From the NCBI RefSeq assembly GCF_021699195.1, contig NZ_SSXE01000035.1, forward strand, positions 1-64,000: a stretch of DNA of 64,000 bases, written 5' to 3'. Within the stretch, counting starts at the first letter, position 1, and each line of letters opens with the position of its first letter. Below are positions 53,026 through 61,351 of this stretch, in pieces. The stretch comes from Nonomuraea sp. MG754425 (GTDB lineage Bacteria; Actinomycetota; Actinomycetes; Streptosporangiales; Streptosporangiaceae). The notes under the pieces were generated by a model that saw only the letters and a list, made by a program, of their open reading frames with translations, did not search any database and was not told the DNA's origin. The translations under genes were made by a program, and so were the position numbers.

Positions 53026-54003
53026 TCAGGACGTGCGCAGGGCGGGGCGGCGGGCCCAGGTGGCCCAGCGCCACAGCCACTCGATCGGGCCCTGGCGGTA
53101 GCGGCCGAGCCAGAGGGTGGACCAGAGCCACTGGAGGAGGAGGATGGCGCCCGCGATGATCAGGACCCAGGCGAGCGGCCACTCGTGCGGCGCGCCGCCC
53201 AGCAGCGCGGCGGCCATCAGCACGAGCATGGTGGCGGTCAGGTAGTTGGTCAGCGCCATCCGTCCCAGCGGCGCGAAGACGGCCTCCAGCACGGGCCGCA
53301 GCGGCGTCCTGAGCAGCACGAGCAGCCCGCAGACGTACCCGCCCGCGATCAGCAGGCCGGCCAGGGCCATGGCGAAGCGCACCTCCCCGGCCTGCAGCAG
53401 GGACGCGGGCACCGCCAGGGCGGCGAACAGGACGCCGAGAAGCGCGGGAACGCGGGCCGAGCGCTCGATGCGGTCGATCACTCCGTACCGGGTCAGCGCC
53501 GAGCCCAGCAGGAAGAGGCCGGGAACCACCGCGAACTGCCCGGCGGCCAGCACCAGCGCCCCGGTCAGGAGCGCGAGCGCCAGCCCGGCCACCGCCCAGC
53601 GAGGCAACCAGGTCGAGGGCAGCAGCACGACCAGCCCGACGACCGCGTAGACGGCCAGGATGTCGCCCTGCCAGAGCAGCAGGTGATGTGCCAGGCCCAG
53701 CGCGAGCAGCGCCAGCAGCCTGCGCAGCAGCAACAGCCGGGGCCGGGCGGTCCGCTCCGCCGCCGAGCGCAGCAGCAGCGAGAACCCGATGCCGAACAGC
53801 ACCGAGAAGATCGGGTAGAACCGCTGGTCGACGAGCAGCCCGAGCCAGGCGTGCGCGGCGCTCGCCTGGGTCTCCGACACGACCACCCCGCCGGCGTCGG
53901 CGATCGGCCGGACGTTGGCCAGCAGGATCCCGCACAACGCGAATCCGCGGATCACGTCCAGCGCCGCGATCCGGGGGCGTCCTTGACGTACTTCAGATGA
54001 CAT
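53026..54003 (-). CDS. DUF418-family membrane protein
   Basis: The 325-residue multi-pass protein begins [20 protein letters not shown] and ends in the conserved [16 protein letters not shown]. That end pattern is typical of the DUF418 family, with about ten helices. It has [20 protein letters not shown] near residue 65. The function is unknown; such proteins are often near transport or stress genes. It is divergent from the next two-component system. Confidence 0.9.
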   Translation of the reverse strand: MSSEVRQGRPRIAALDVIRGFALCGILLANVRPIADAGGVVVSETQASAAHAWLGLLVDQRFYPIFSVLFGIGFSLLLRSAAERTARPRLLLLRRLLALLALGLAHHLLLWQGDILAVYAVVGLVVLLPSTWLPRWAVAGLALALLTGALVLAAGQFAVVPGLFLLGSALTRYGVIDRIERSARVPALLGVLFAALAVPASLLQAGEVRFAMALAGLLIAGGYVCGLLVLLRTPLRPVLEAVFAPLGRMALTNYLTATMLVLMAAALLGGAPHEWPLAWVLIIAGAILLLQWLWSTLWLGRYRQGPIEWLWRWATWARRPALRTS

Positions 54004-54102
54004 GGGACCTCATCCTGCGAGCCAGGACCCGGCCCCACATCGACTCAAAGCAGGGAACATCCCAGTACTTTCGGCCGGTACAAGCCGCCGGGGCCCTCAC
54101 CC

Positions 54103-54108
54103 TAACCT
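54103..54108 (+). promoter_or_regulatory. -10-like box placing the kinase start at the message 5' end
   Basis: TAACCT lies 7 bases before the GTG start of the kinase at 54116, where transcription would begin. That suggests a leaderless message, with no ribosome binding site between. There is no recognisable -35 box. Confidence 0.35.
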
Positions 54109-54115
54109 GGACACC

Positions 54116-55219
54116 GTGCATGTTCCGGATCGCCGCGCGGTGACCGCCGACGCCGGGCTCGGCGTGGTGTTCGCGCTGGTCGTCGCCTTCCAGGCGTACC
54201 GGGTCGCCGAATCCTGGGGCGCCGGATACTGGGTGTTCGGCGCGGCCGTCGGCGCGTCGGTGGGCCTGCTCGCCCTGCTGCGCCGCCGGGCCCGGCGGTG
54301 GACGGCCGTCGCCGGCCTGGCCGTGGCCGCGTCCGCCGTCGTCGTCGCCCTGCTCGCCCGGCTGCCCGCCGAGCCCGGCCCCGCCACGTCCCTCGGTCTG
54401 GCGGTGCTCGTCGGCTCCGCGGTCAGGACGCTGCCCGCCGTCCCGGCCGGCGCGCTCGCCGCCGCGGGGATGGCCGTGCCGGCGGGCGGTCTCCTCGCCC
54501 ATCCGGGGTCGGCCGTGCCGGTGCTGGGCGGCCTGGCCTGGCTCGCCGCCGTGGCGATCGGGCTGGCCTCCCGGCTGCTGGCCGTCCGCCGCCGCGCCGC
54601 CGCCGAGCGGGTACGGCGGGCCGAGCGCCTCGACCTGGCCAGGGAACTGCACGACGTCGTGGCCCACCACATCACCAGCATCGTGCTCCAGGCCCAGGCC
54701 GCCCAGCTCGTCACCCGCAAGCACCCGGAGAAGAGCGCCGGCTCCTTCGCCGGCATCGAGACCGCCGGGTCCGAGGCGCTGGCCGCGACCCGTCGCGTGG
54801 TCGGCCTCCTGCGCGAGCCCGGCTCCGGCGGCGCGGGCCACGAACGGCTCGGCGAGCTGGTCGAAGGCTTCGAAAGCCATGGCAGGCGGGCCCGCCTGCG
54901 ACTCGACGCCGAGCCGGACGACTGGCCGGCCGAGGTGCGCAGCACCGTGTACCGGGTCGTGCGCGAGGCGCTGACCAACGTCTCCCGGCACGCCCGGCAC
55001 GCCCGCGCGGTCACCGTCGACATCACCCAGGACGAGCGGGCCGTCACGGTCGTGGTCGAGGACGACGCCCCGCACACGACCGCCCGCCGCCGCGCCGGCT
55101 ACGGCCTCATCGGCATGCGCGAACGCCTCGAAGCCCTCGGCGGCACCCTGGCCGCCGGCCCCCGCCCCGGCTCCGGCTGGACCGTCCGCGCCACCATCCC
55201 CACCGGCCGGCGCCGATGA
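54116..55219 (+). CDS. Membrane sensor histidine kinase (HisKA_3 type)
   Basis: This 367-residue kinase has five or six membrane helices in the first 155 residues. The phospho-acceptor His lies in LARELHDVVAHHITSIVLQA near residue 180, and the ATPase domain includes the N-box REALTNVSRHARHARAV near residue 286 and the G-box GYGLIGMRERLEALGGTL near residue 325. It looks like a DesK-type sensor. The GTG start is probably near the transcript 5' end. Its regulator follows after 28 bases. Confidence 0.9.
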   Translation: MHVPDRRAVTADAGLGVVFALVVAFQAYRVAESWGAGYWVFGAAVGASVGLLALLRRRARRWTAVAGLAVAASAVVVALLARLPAEPGPATSLGLAVLVGSAVRTLPAVPAGALAAAGMAVPAGGLLAHPGSAVPVLGGLAWLAAVAIGLASRLLAVRRRAAAERVRRAERLDLARELHDVVAHHITSIVLQAQAAQLVTRKHPEKSAGSFAGIETAGSEALAATRRVVGLLREPGSGGAGHERLGELVEGFESHGRRARLRLDAEPDDWPAEVRSTVYRVVREALTNVSRHARHARAVTVDITQDERAVTVVVEDDAPHTTARRRAGYGLIGMRERLEALGGTLAAGPRPGSGWTVRATIPTGRRR

Positions 55220-55247
55220 CGCCGCCCGCGCCCGTGCGGGAGCGGCC

Positions 55248-55895
55248 GTGACCATCCGGGTGCTGCTGGCCGACGACCAGGCGATGATCCTGGCCAGCCT
55301 GCGGATCATCCTCGAGGACCAGCCCGACATCACCGTGGTCGCCGAGGCCCGCGACGGCGTCGAGGCGATCGAACAGGCCCGCAGGACGCGCCCGGACGTG
55401 TGCCTCGTGGACATCCAGATGCCCCGCCTCGACGGGATCGAGGTCGCCCGTGCACTGGCCGACGCCCCGCCTCGAGTGGTCATGGTCACCACCTTCGACC
55501 TGGACGAGTACGTCCACGACGCGCTGCGCGGCGGCGCGGCCGGCTTCGTGCTGAAGGACGCCGGCCCCGGCCTGCTGGTCGAGGCTGTACGGGCCGCGCA
55601 CGCCGGCGACGCGCTCATCTCGCCGTCGATCACCCTGCGGCTACTGCGCCACCTCGCCGACCGCGCGGGCCGGAGCACCGCCCGCGCGCCCGCACAGCCC
55701 CTGACACCGAGGGAGACCCAGATCGTCCGGGCGGTGGCCAGAGGACGCACCAACCAGGAGATCGCCGATCGCCTGTTCATCTCGCTCAGCACGGTCAAGG
55801 GGCACGTGTCGGGCGTCCAGGCCAAGCTGGGCGTGCGCAACCGGGTCGAGATCGCGGCCTGGGCCTGGGAGAGCCACCTGATGGACCCGTCGTGA
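55248..55895 (+). CDS. NarL/LuxR-type response regulator
   Basis: The 215-residue regulator has a receiver domain with VLLADDQAMILAS near residue 5, acceptor Asp in VCLVDIQMPRLDG near residue 52, and the conserved Lys of GFVLKDAG. A LuxR HTH (LTPRETQIVRAVARGRTNQE then STVKGHVSGVQAKL) is at the end. GGAG lies five bases before the GTG. It is the partner of the kinase upstream; the target genes are unknown. Confidence 0.92.
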   Translation: MTIRVLLADDQAMILASLRIILEDQPDITVVAEARDGVEAIEQARRTRPDVCLVDIQMPRLDGIEVARALADAPPRVVMVTTFDLDEYVHDALRGGAAGFVLKDAGPGLLVEAVRAAHAGDALISPSITLRLLRHLADRAGRSTARAPAQPLTPRETQIVRAVARGRTNQEIADRLFISLSTVKGHVSGVQAKLGVRNRVEIAAWAWESHLMDPS

Positions 55896-55922
55896 CGGGC
55901 CCATCAGGTGGGCGGGAGCGGG

Positions 55923-57891
55923 TCAGCCCGGCACGGTGGCCAGGAAGACGTCCCCGTTGCCCGGGGCCGCGCCGCCCTCCGGGCTCCCGTAGGTCAGGCC
56001 GCTGATCGCCACCTGGCCGTCGGACGTCGTGGCGGCGTACAGGTTGGGCTCCGCGAACGGGTCCACGGCGTCGTCGCGGGCCGTCCCGAGCTGGGCCGCG
56101 CCGCGCTGGACGCCCTTCGCGTCCAGCCGCACGGTCACGACGTCGGCCCCGCCGGCCTGCACGCCGACCCGGCCCCGGGTGTAACCGGCGACCGTCACCT
56201 CACCGCCGGGACGGGCGGTCACGGCCGCGCCCTCGTCCGCCGACGGCGTGGCGAGCGTGTGCTCCCAGCGCTTCTTGCCCCGGCCGTCGTAGGCGACGGT
56301 GAGCGCGTCGCCCGACGCGGCGCCCGTGGCCACGGCCAGGCCGGTCGTGGTGACGGTGACCGCGTTCAGCCGGTCGTCGCCCGCGCCTCCGGCGGTGGCG
56401 GCCCACTTCCTGACGCCGTCCGGGGAGTAGGCGGCGATCCAGCCGTCCAGGCCGCCGAGCGCGGTGGTGCCGGGCAGGGCGGCGGTGGCGCTGCCGGTCA
56501 GGTAGAGGGTGGTGGCGTCGGCGGCGACGCCGGTCGCCTTGTCCTCGCCGGGGCCGCCGTACTGGCGGATCCAGGCCAGCTCGCCGTCGGGGGTGAGGCG
56601 GGCGACGATGGCGTCCTTGTCGCCGGCGTTGGGGCCGTCGAGCGCGCCCTTGGTGTAGCCGGCCACGTAAGCGCCGCCGTCGGGAGCGGCGGCCAGGCCG
56701 TACAGGCGGTCGGCCGCGTCCGGGGCGCCGAACTGGGTGATCCAGCGGGTCTTCCCGTCGGCGTCGAGCCTGACCACGAACGCGTCGTCCGTGGTGTTCC
56801 CGGCGTGCCGGCCGTCCAGGTCGCCCTTGGTGTAGCCGGCCGCGAGCACGCCGCCGTCCGGCAGGGCCGCCACGCCGTACAGGCGCTCGTCAGCCGCCGT
56901 GCCGAGTTGCCTGGTCCAGGCCCCGGTCCGGGCCCCGGTCCGGGTCAGCACGGCGTCCAGGCGGCCGGCGTGCTCCTGGCCGTGCACCGGGCCGGACGCG
57001 GCGTACCCGACGGTCAGGCTGCCGTCGGCGTGGGCGGCGACGCCGCCGGCCCAGTCGGTGCCGGGCGTGCCGTGCAGCGGGGCGGGCAGCCCCGTCGGCG
57101 GGGTGACGCTCAAGCCGGGGCCGAGTTCGGCCATGGCCTGCTCGAAGGCGGGGGTCCAGACCGTCCAGTCGTGGCCGCCGGCCAGGACGCGGAGCTGGGC
57201 GGAGATCGCGGGGGCGCGCCTGGCGGCGTTGTACAGGGCGGCGGTCGGAGAACTTCGCGCCGTCGCGGCCGAACGCGCCGTAGTCGCGGGCGGAGGAGTC
57301 CGACGGCGGCAGCGGCGTGTAGACGGCGGGGCTGAGCACGGCGGCGGCCCCGAACAGGTCCTGGTGCGCCAGCGCGAACCGCAGCGCGCCCGCGCCGCCC
57401 ATCGAGTAGCCGCCGACCAGGCGGGCCTGCCTGATGGGGGCCGTCCGGTAGGTGGCGTCCACGTGCTTGACCAGGTCGCGGGTCAGCGCCGTCTCCACCG
57501 GGCGGCCGGGGAGGTCGTCGCCGGTGTAGCGCGAGTCCACGTACCAGTTGCCGCGTTCGCTCCAGGGGGCGTCCGGCATGACGGCGATGACCGGCGGGAT
57601 GCGCCTGGTGCGGATCATGTCGTCGAGGGTCGTGCGCACCCGGGTCCACGCCTGCATGCTGTCGCCGCGGCCGTGCAGGAGGTAGAGCACGGGGTAGCGG
57701 GCGGTGTCGCGGTCGTAGCGGGCCGGTAAGTAGACGTTGTAGGCGATGTCCTCGCGCAGGGCCGGTGAGGGCGCGCTGCCGGTGGCGAGCGTCCCGGCCG
57801 CCCGCGTGTCCGTCTGACCGGGCGTGACGGTCAGGGCGAGCGCGGCCAGGACGGCGAGCGCGCCGGCCGCGATCCATCGGGGTACGGGCAT
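55923..57891 (-). pseudogene. Secreted esterase fused to an SBBP-type beta-propeller, with one frameshift
   Basis: The N-terminal half is a signal peptide (MPVPRWIAAGALAVLAAL) then an esterase-D-like alpha/beta hydrolase with VLYLLHGRGDS and the nucleophile elbow GGYSMGGAGAL. Near 57240 the frame breaks. The next frame carries the rest of the esterase, including LAGGHDWTVWTPAF with the catalytic His, and then a series of SBBP-like repeats (AAGYTKGDLDG, VAGYTKGALDG) to 55923. One base change would join them into a single protein of about 650 residues. Either a true mutation or an assembly error explains it. The ATG at 57891 has AGGAG five bases upstream. Confidence 0.8.
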
Positions 57892-57901
57892 CGACACTCC
57901 T

Positions 57902-57913
57902 GTAAACGTTTAC
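57902..57913. promoter_or_regulatory. LacI-type palindrome before the esterase fusion
   Basis: GTAAACGTTTAC is a perfect 12-bp palindrome, 10 bases upstream of the start at 57891. It has the typical LacI/PurR-type centre (AACGTT). A LacI-family repressor probably controls the gene in response to a sugar; none is encoded in the window. Confidence 0.6.
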
Positions 57914-57974
57914 CGTAAGTACGTGTTGTTTCGGGAGAGTTTCATGGGGTTTGGGGGGCGGTGTCAACCATGCC

Positions 57975-60671
57975 CTACCTGTCGCCGACGCGCTCCGGGC
58001 CGGTCAGGAAGTCCTGGAGCTCGCGGTGCCGGAACTGGTAGGTGGCCCCGCTGACGCGCAGCAGCCGGGCCTCGCACGCCCAGTCGAGGAAGGCCCACAA
58101 CCGCAGCGGGAGCAGCCCCCGGGTGGCCGCGACGACCAGGCCGATCATGGTGCGGGTCCAGGCGAGCGCGCCGAAGGCCAGGCCGAAGGTGACGCCGCCG
58201 ATGAGCGCGCACACCAGCGACTCGACGACGTCCTGGCTCATCACGAACACCAGGAAGGCGGCGACCCCGCCGGTCAGGCCGAAGGCCACCCCGGTCGTCG
58301 GGTTGCGGTGCAGCGCCTCGCGCGGGTGGGCCAGTTCGGCGTCCATGCTCCACCCGCCCGCGGCGATCTTGAACACCACCCCGAGCGCGAAGGCCAGCAC
58401 GAACGCGCCGGCCACACCCGCGGCCAGCGGCAGCGGGCCGGCGTCGGCCAGCCGCAGCGGTGCGAGCCCGGTCAGCGCCCCGCACAGCCCGAACCCCGTC
58501 AGCGTGACGGGCTCGGCGCGGATCGCCTCCGCGACCGTCATGCGCTCGGTCCCGCTCCGGCCGGCGGCGGTCAGCCCGACGACCGCGCCGAGCGTCAGCC
58601 CGCCGGTCCCGCCCGCGCCGACGGCGAACGCGGGCCCGAAGATCTCTCCCCCGGTCAGGACGAGCCCGGCGAGCCCCCCGAGCACCCCGGCGGGCGCCCC
58701 CGCCAGGGCCCCGAGCAGGGCGCCGGTCACCCGCCGCCGCCGCGGGACGTTGGCCCGCCCGCCCGCCGCGGCCGGCCAGCGCGACAACGACAGGCCGGTC
58801 ACGATGCCCACCCACGACGTCATCAGCGCCAGCGTGAGCAGCCGCTCCGGACCGGCGCCGGCGAGCGGCCCGTCGAGGTCGTCGATCGCGGAACCGGTCC
58901 AGAAGGCCAGCATGGCGACGACCGCGAGGAGCACCGAGCACAGGCAGTGCAGCACCCGGACCAGGTGCCAGCCGCCGATCGGCCACAGCAGGTGCGGGAC
59001 GAGGTCGATCGCGGTCAGGCCGGGCGGCGGCCGGTCCGCCCCGGCGGTGCGGGCGGCCTGCCAGCGCAGGTGGGCGGCCAGGCGCACGAGCCACGCCCGC
59101 ACCTGGGCCGGCTGGTACGGCGTGCCGTGCGCGGCGCGCGGCGCGAGCCGGGTCGCCGCCGGGACGTACGCCTCCAGCAGCCGCCGCGCGATCCGCTCGG
59201 CCCCGTCGCGGGGGTCGGCGTGCGGATCGGCGCGCAGCAGCTCGTGCGGGTCGCCCCCGGACTCCACGGCGGTGACGGTCAGCAGCAGCCGCCACGGGGT
59301 GGCGAGCGCGGTGTGCACGGTCCGGCCGGCCGGCCCGTCCAGCGCCTCCTGGATGCCGTCGCGGTGGTCGGCGCAGGGGTGGTCGTCCGGCCAGCGGGCC
59401 CGCAGGTACGCGGCGATCTGCCCGGCGGTCAGGTCGTGGAGGTGGATCCGGGTGGCGTTGTCCAGCCCCGCGCCGGCCTCGCGCAGTTCGGCGTGACGGT
59501 CGGCCCGGCAGGTCACGACGACCGCGCCCTGCCGTCGTCCGGACAGGTCGCTGTAGCGGTTGAGCTCGGCCAGCAGGCCGATGGCCCGGCGGGGGGCGCC
59601 GGCCGCCGGCTCGGGGTCCAGCTCGTCGAGCCCGTCCACGACCGGCAGCACCCGGCGGTCGCGCACCAGGCGCAGCGCGTCCTCGGTGGCCAGCCCGAAG
59701 TCCTGGACGAGTTGCTCGGCCAGCCACCGCTCGAACGGCCGGCCCGGGGTCCAGCGGGCCGCGTTCAGCCGGACCGGCACCATCCGGGGCTGCTCGGGCG
59801 CTCCGCCGGGGGTCAGCGCGGGGTCCAGCAGTTGCAGCACCAGCTCGATGGCGAGCACCGTCTTGCCCGCGCCGGACTCGCCCACGACCAGCAGCCGCCG
59901 GGAGCGCAGGCCGCCGAAGAACCGGCCGATCGTGTGCAGGTCCTCCACGGCCGCGCCGGGGGTGCCGGGACGGGCGGCGTGCGGGACGGGGCCGAAGGAG
60001 ACGGGGGCGATGTCGTAGCCGCCGAGCAGCCCCTTGCCCAGCAGCTCGACCGCCGGATCCGGCCCGTCGGCCCGCACCGCGACCGTCGCCGCACGCTCCC
60101 CCACCCCGAGCCCGGCCGCCCCGGAACCGGGCGCCCCGGAACCGGGCGGCCCGGAACCGGGCGGCTCTCCGGTACCGGTCCGGGGCGCCTCGGAACCGGC
60201 CGCCCCTCCGGCTCCGGGCGAAGGCGGCGCGAGGGCGGCCTCCCCCGGCTCGGGCCGTGCGGGCGCGGTCGCCTCCTGCTCGGCACGTGCGGGCCCGGCC
60301 TCACCCGGCCCGGGGAGGGTGGGCGCGGCCAGGCCCGCCAGGGTGGCCCTGGCCGCGCGCCAGCGTTCGAGCTCCCCGGGGATCAGCTCGGGCGGATGCT
60401 CGCAGGACCGCAGGCACGCGGTGACGAAGGCCCGGACGAACTCCCACCGCGGCAGCCGCCCGCCCTGCCGTAACACGTGCGAGGTCGTGCTCTTCGGCAG
60501 CGCGTCCACCATGGTCCCGTCGGAGGCCGCCGTCTGCCCGCCGAGCGAGCGCAGCCTGCTCAGGGACGGCTCCCCCGCCCACCGCCTGAGCAGCACCAGC
60601 GACCGGACGAAGCCCTCCGCGCCGCCCGCCTCGGCCGGGCCGGGCGGACCCGGGCGTTCCGCGCCGTTCAT
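57975..60671 (-). CDS. HTH-NACHT-type STAND NTPase with a multi-pass membrane domain
   Basis: This protein has 898 residues. The N-terminal 100 residues look like the XRE-like HTH region seen on actinobacterial STAND proteins (LRSLGGQTAASDGTMVDALP, then WEFVRAFVTACLRS). A Pro/Gly/Ala-rich linker with 15-bp repeats follows. The NTPase core has Walker A VVGESGAGKTVLAIELVLQL near residue 264 and Walker B VLPVVDGLDELD near residue 343. About nine membrane helices (residues 570-860) come last. It could be a membrane-tethered signal NTPase whose domains respond to a trigger. Its ATG overlaps the stop of the next gene by four bases. Confidence 0.8.
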   Translation of the reverse strand: MNGAERPGPPGPAEAGGAEGFVRSLVLLRRWAGEPSLSRLRSLGGQTAASDGTMVDALPKSTTSHVLRQGGRLPRWEFVRAFVTACLRSCEHPPELIPGELERWRAARATLAGLAAPTLPGPGEAGPARAEQEATAPARPEPGEAALAPPSPGAGGAAGSEAPRTGTGEPPGSGPPGSGAPGSGAAGLGVGERAATVAVRADGPDPAVELLGKGLLGGYDIAPVSFGPVPHAARPGTPGAAVEDLHTIGRFFGGLRSRRLLVVGESGAGKTVLAIELVLQLLDPALTPGGAPEQPRMVPVRLNAARWTPGRPFERWLAEQLVQDFGLATEDALRLVRDRRVLPVVDGLDELDPEPAAGAPRRAIGLLAELNRYSDLSGRRQGAVVVTCRADRHAELREAGAGLDNATRIHLHDLTAGQIAAYLRARWPDDHPCADHRDGIQEALDGPAGRTVHTALATPWRLLLTVTAVESGGDPHELLRADPHADPRDGAERIARRLLEAYVPAATRLAPRAAHGTPYQPAQVRAWLVRLAAHLRWQAARTAGADRPPPGLTAIDLVPHLLWPIGGWHLVRVLHCLCSVLLAVVAMLAFWTGSAIDDLDGPLAGAGPERLLTLALMTSWVGIVTGLSLSRWPAAAGGRANVPRRRRVTGALLGALAGAPAGVLGGLAGLVLTGGEIFGPAFAVGAGGTGGLTLGAVVGLTAAGRSGTERMTVAEAIRAEPVTLTGFGLCGALTGLAPLRLADAGPLPLAAGVAGAFVLAFALGVVFKIAAGGWSMDAELAHPREALHRNPTTGVAFGLTGGVAAFLVFVMSQDVVESLVCALIGGVTFGLAFGALAWTRTMIGLVVAATRGLLPLRLWAFLDWACEARLLRVSGATYQFRHRELQDFLTGPERVGDR
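60121..60165. repeat. Three near-identical 15-bp repeats in the NACHT linker
   Basis: CCGGAACCGGGCG followed by CC or GC is repeated three times in frame. It encodes Gly-Ser-Gly-Pro-Pro/Ala-type repeats in the flexible linker. The number could vary by slippage. Confidence 0.8.
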
Positions 60672-61351
60672 CGCTCCGTCCTCACCAGCGCCCAGGTGAA
60701 CGTCGCCCGGCCGCGCCGGGGCCACCGCCCCCACGTGCACACGCCCTCCAGCGTCTGCACGTGGCGCGCCTCCATCAGGAAGTCGCGCGCCTCGTCGGCC
60801 TCCACCAGCTCCCGGCCGACCGCGATGGGGACGAACCCGTGCCGGGGGATGTAGACCCAGCGGCCCCGGTCCCAGTCGTAGGGGTCGAACCAGCGGTGGC
60901 GGACCGTCCCGGAGACCTTCACCTGCCGCCCGTCCCTGGTCAGGACGAACGAGCCGTGCGAGCGCAGCAGGCTCATCCGGCTCACGTAGAACAGTTCGGT
61001 GCCGATGAAGGCGTTGATCCGCGCGTCCCAGTGGTCGCGCAGCCAGTCCGAGCCGTGGTCGTCCAGCAGCCGGGCCCGCCGGGTGAGCTGGCGTTCGAAG
61101 CGGCGCCGGTTCTTGCGCTCGGCCCTCCTGATCACCTTGAACGAGCGCAGCCAGCGCTGCGACATCGTCCTCGACCCGCCCGCGCCGTCCATGAAGTGCT
61201 CCAGGAAGTCGGAGGCGATCGGGTGGTGGTCACGGCCACCGTCGATGATCGACCGGAACAGGCCGACCAGCTCGGGGACGGGCCGGCCCGTCCGCCGTCG
61301 TAGCCCTCGCAGGAACATGCCGGTTTTCTCCGTGGTGGGATCGAAGGTCAC
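60668..61351 (-). CDS. 227-residue protein of unknown function in the STAND operon
   Basis: I do not recognise this protein. It has a helical N-terminal half with a basic patch (KVIRRAERKNRRRFERQLTR, near residue 80) and a C-terminal half that looks like a compact beta domain: LLRSHGSFVLTRDGRQVKVS, then HRWFDPYDWDRGRWVYIPRH. The tail contains ARHVQTLEGVCTWGRWPRRG. No Cys site, membrane helix or signal is seen. GTG 61351 overlaps the WD40 stop by four bases; a GTG at 61357 is closer to an AGGAGGAG motif. It may be the effector of the operon, which is a guess from its position. Confidence 0.7.
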   Translation of the reverse strand: MTFDPTTEKTGMFLRGLRRRTGRPVPELVGLFRSIIDGGRDHHPIASDFLEHFMDGAGGSRTMSQRWLRSFKVIRRAERKNRRRFERQLTRRARLLDDHGSDWLRDHWDARINAFIGTELFYVSRMSLLRSHGSFVLTRDGRQVKVSGTVRHRWFDPYDWDRGRWVYIPRHGFVPIAVGRELVEADEARDFLMEARHVQTLEGVCTWGRWPRRGRATFTWALVRTER

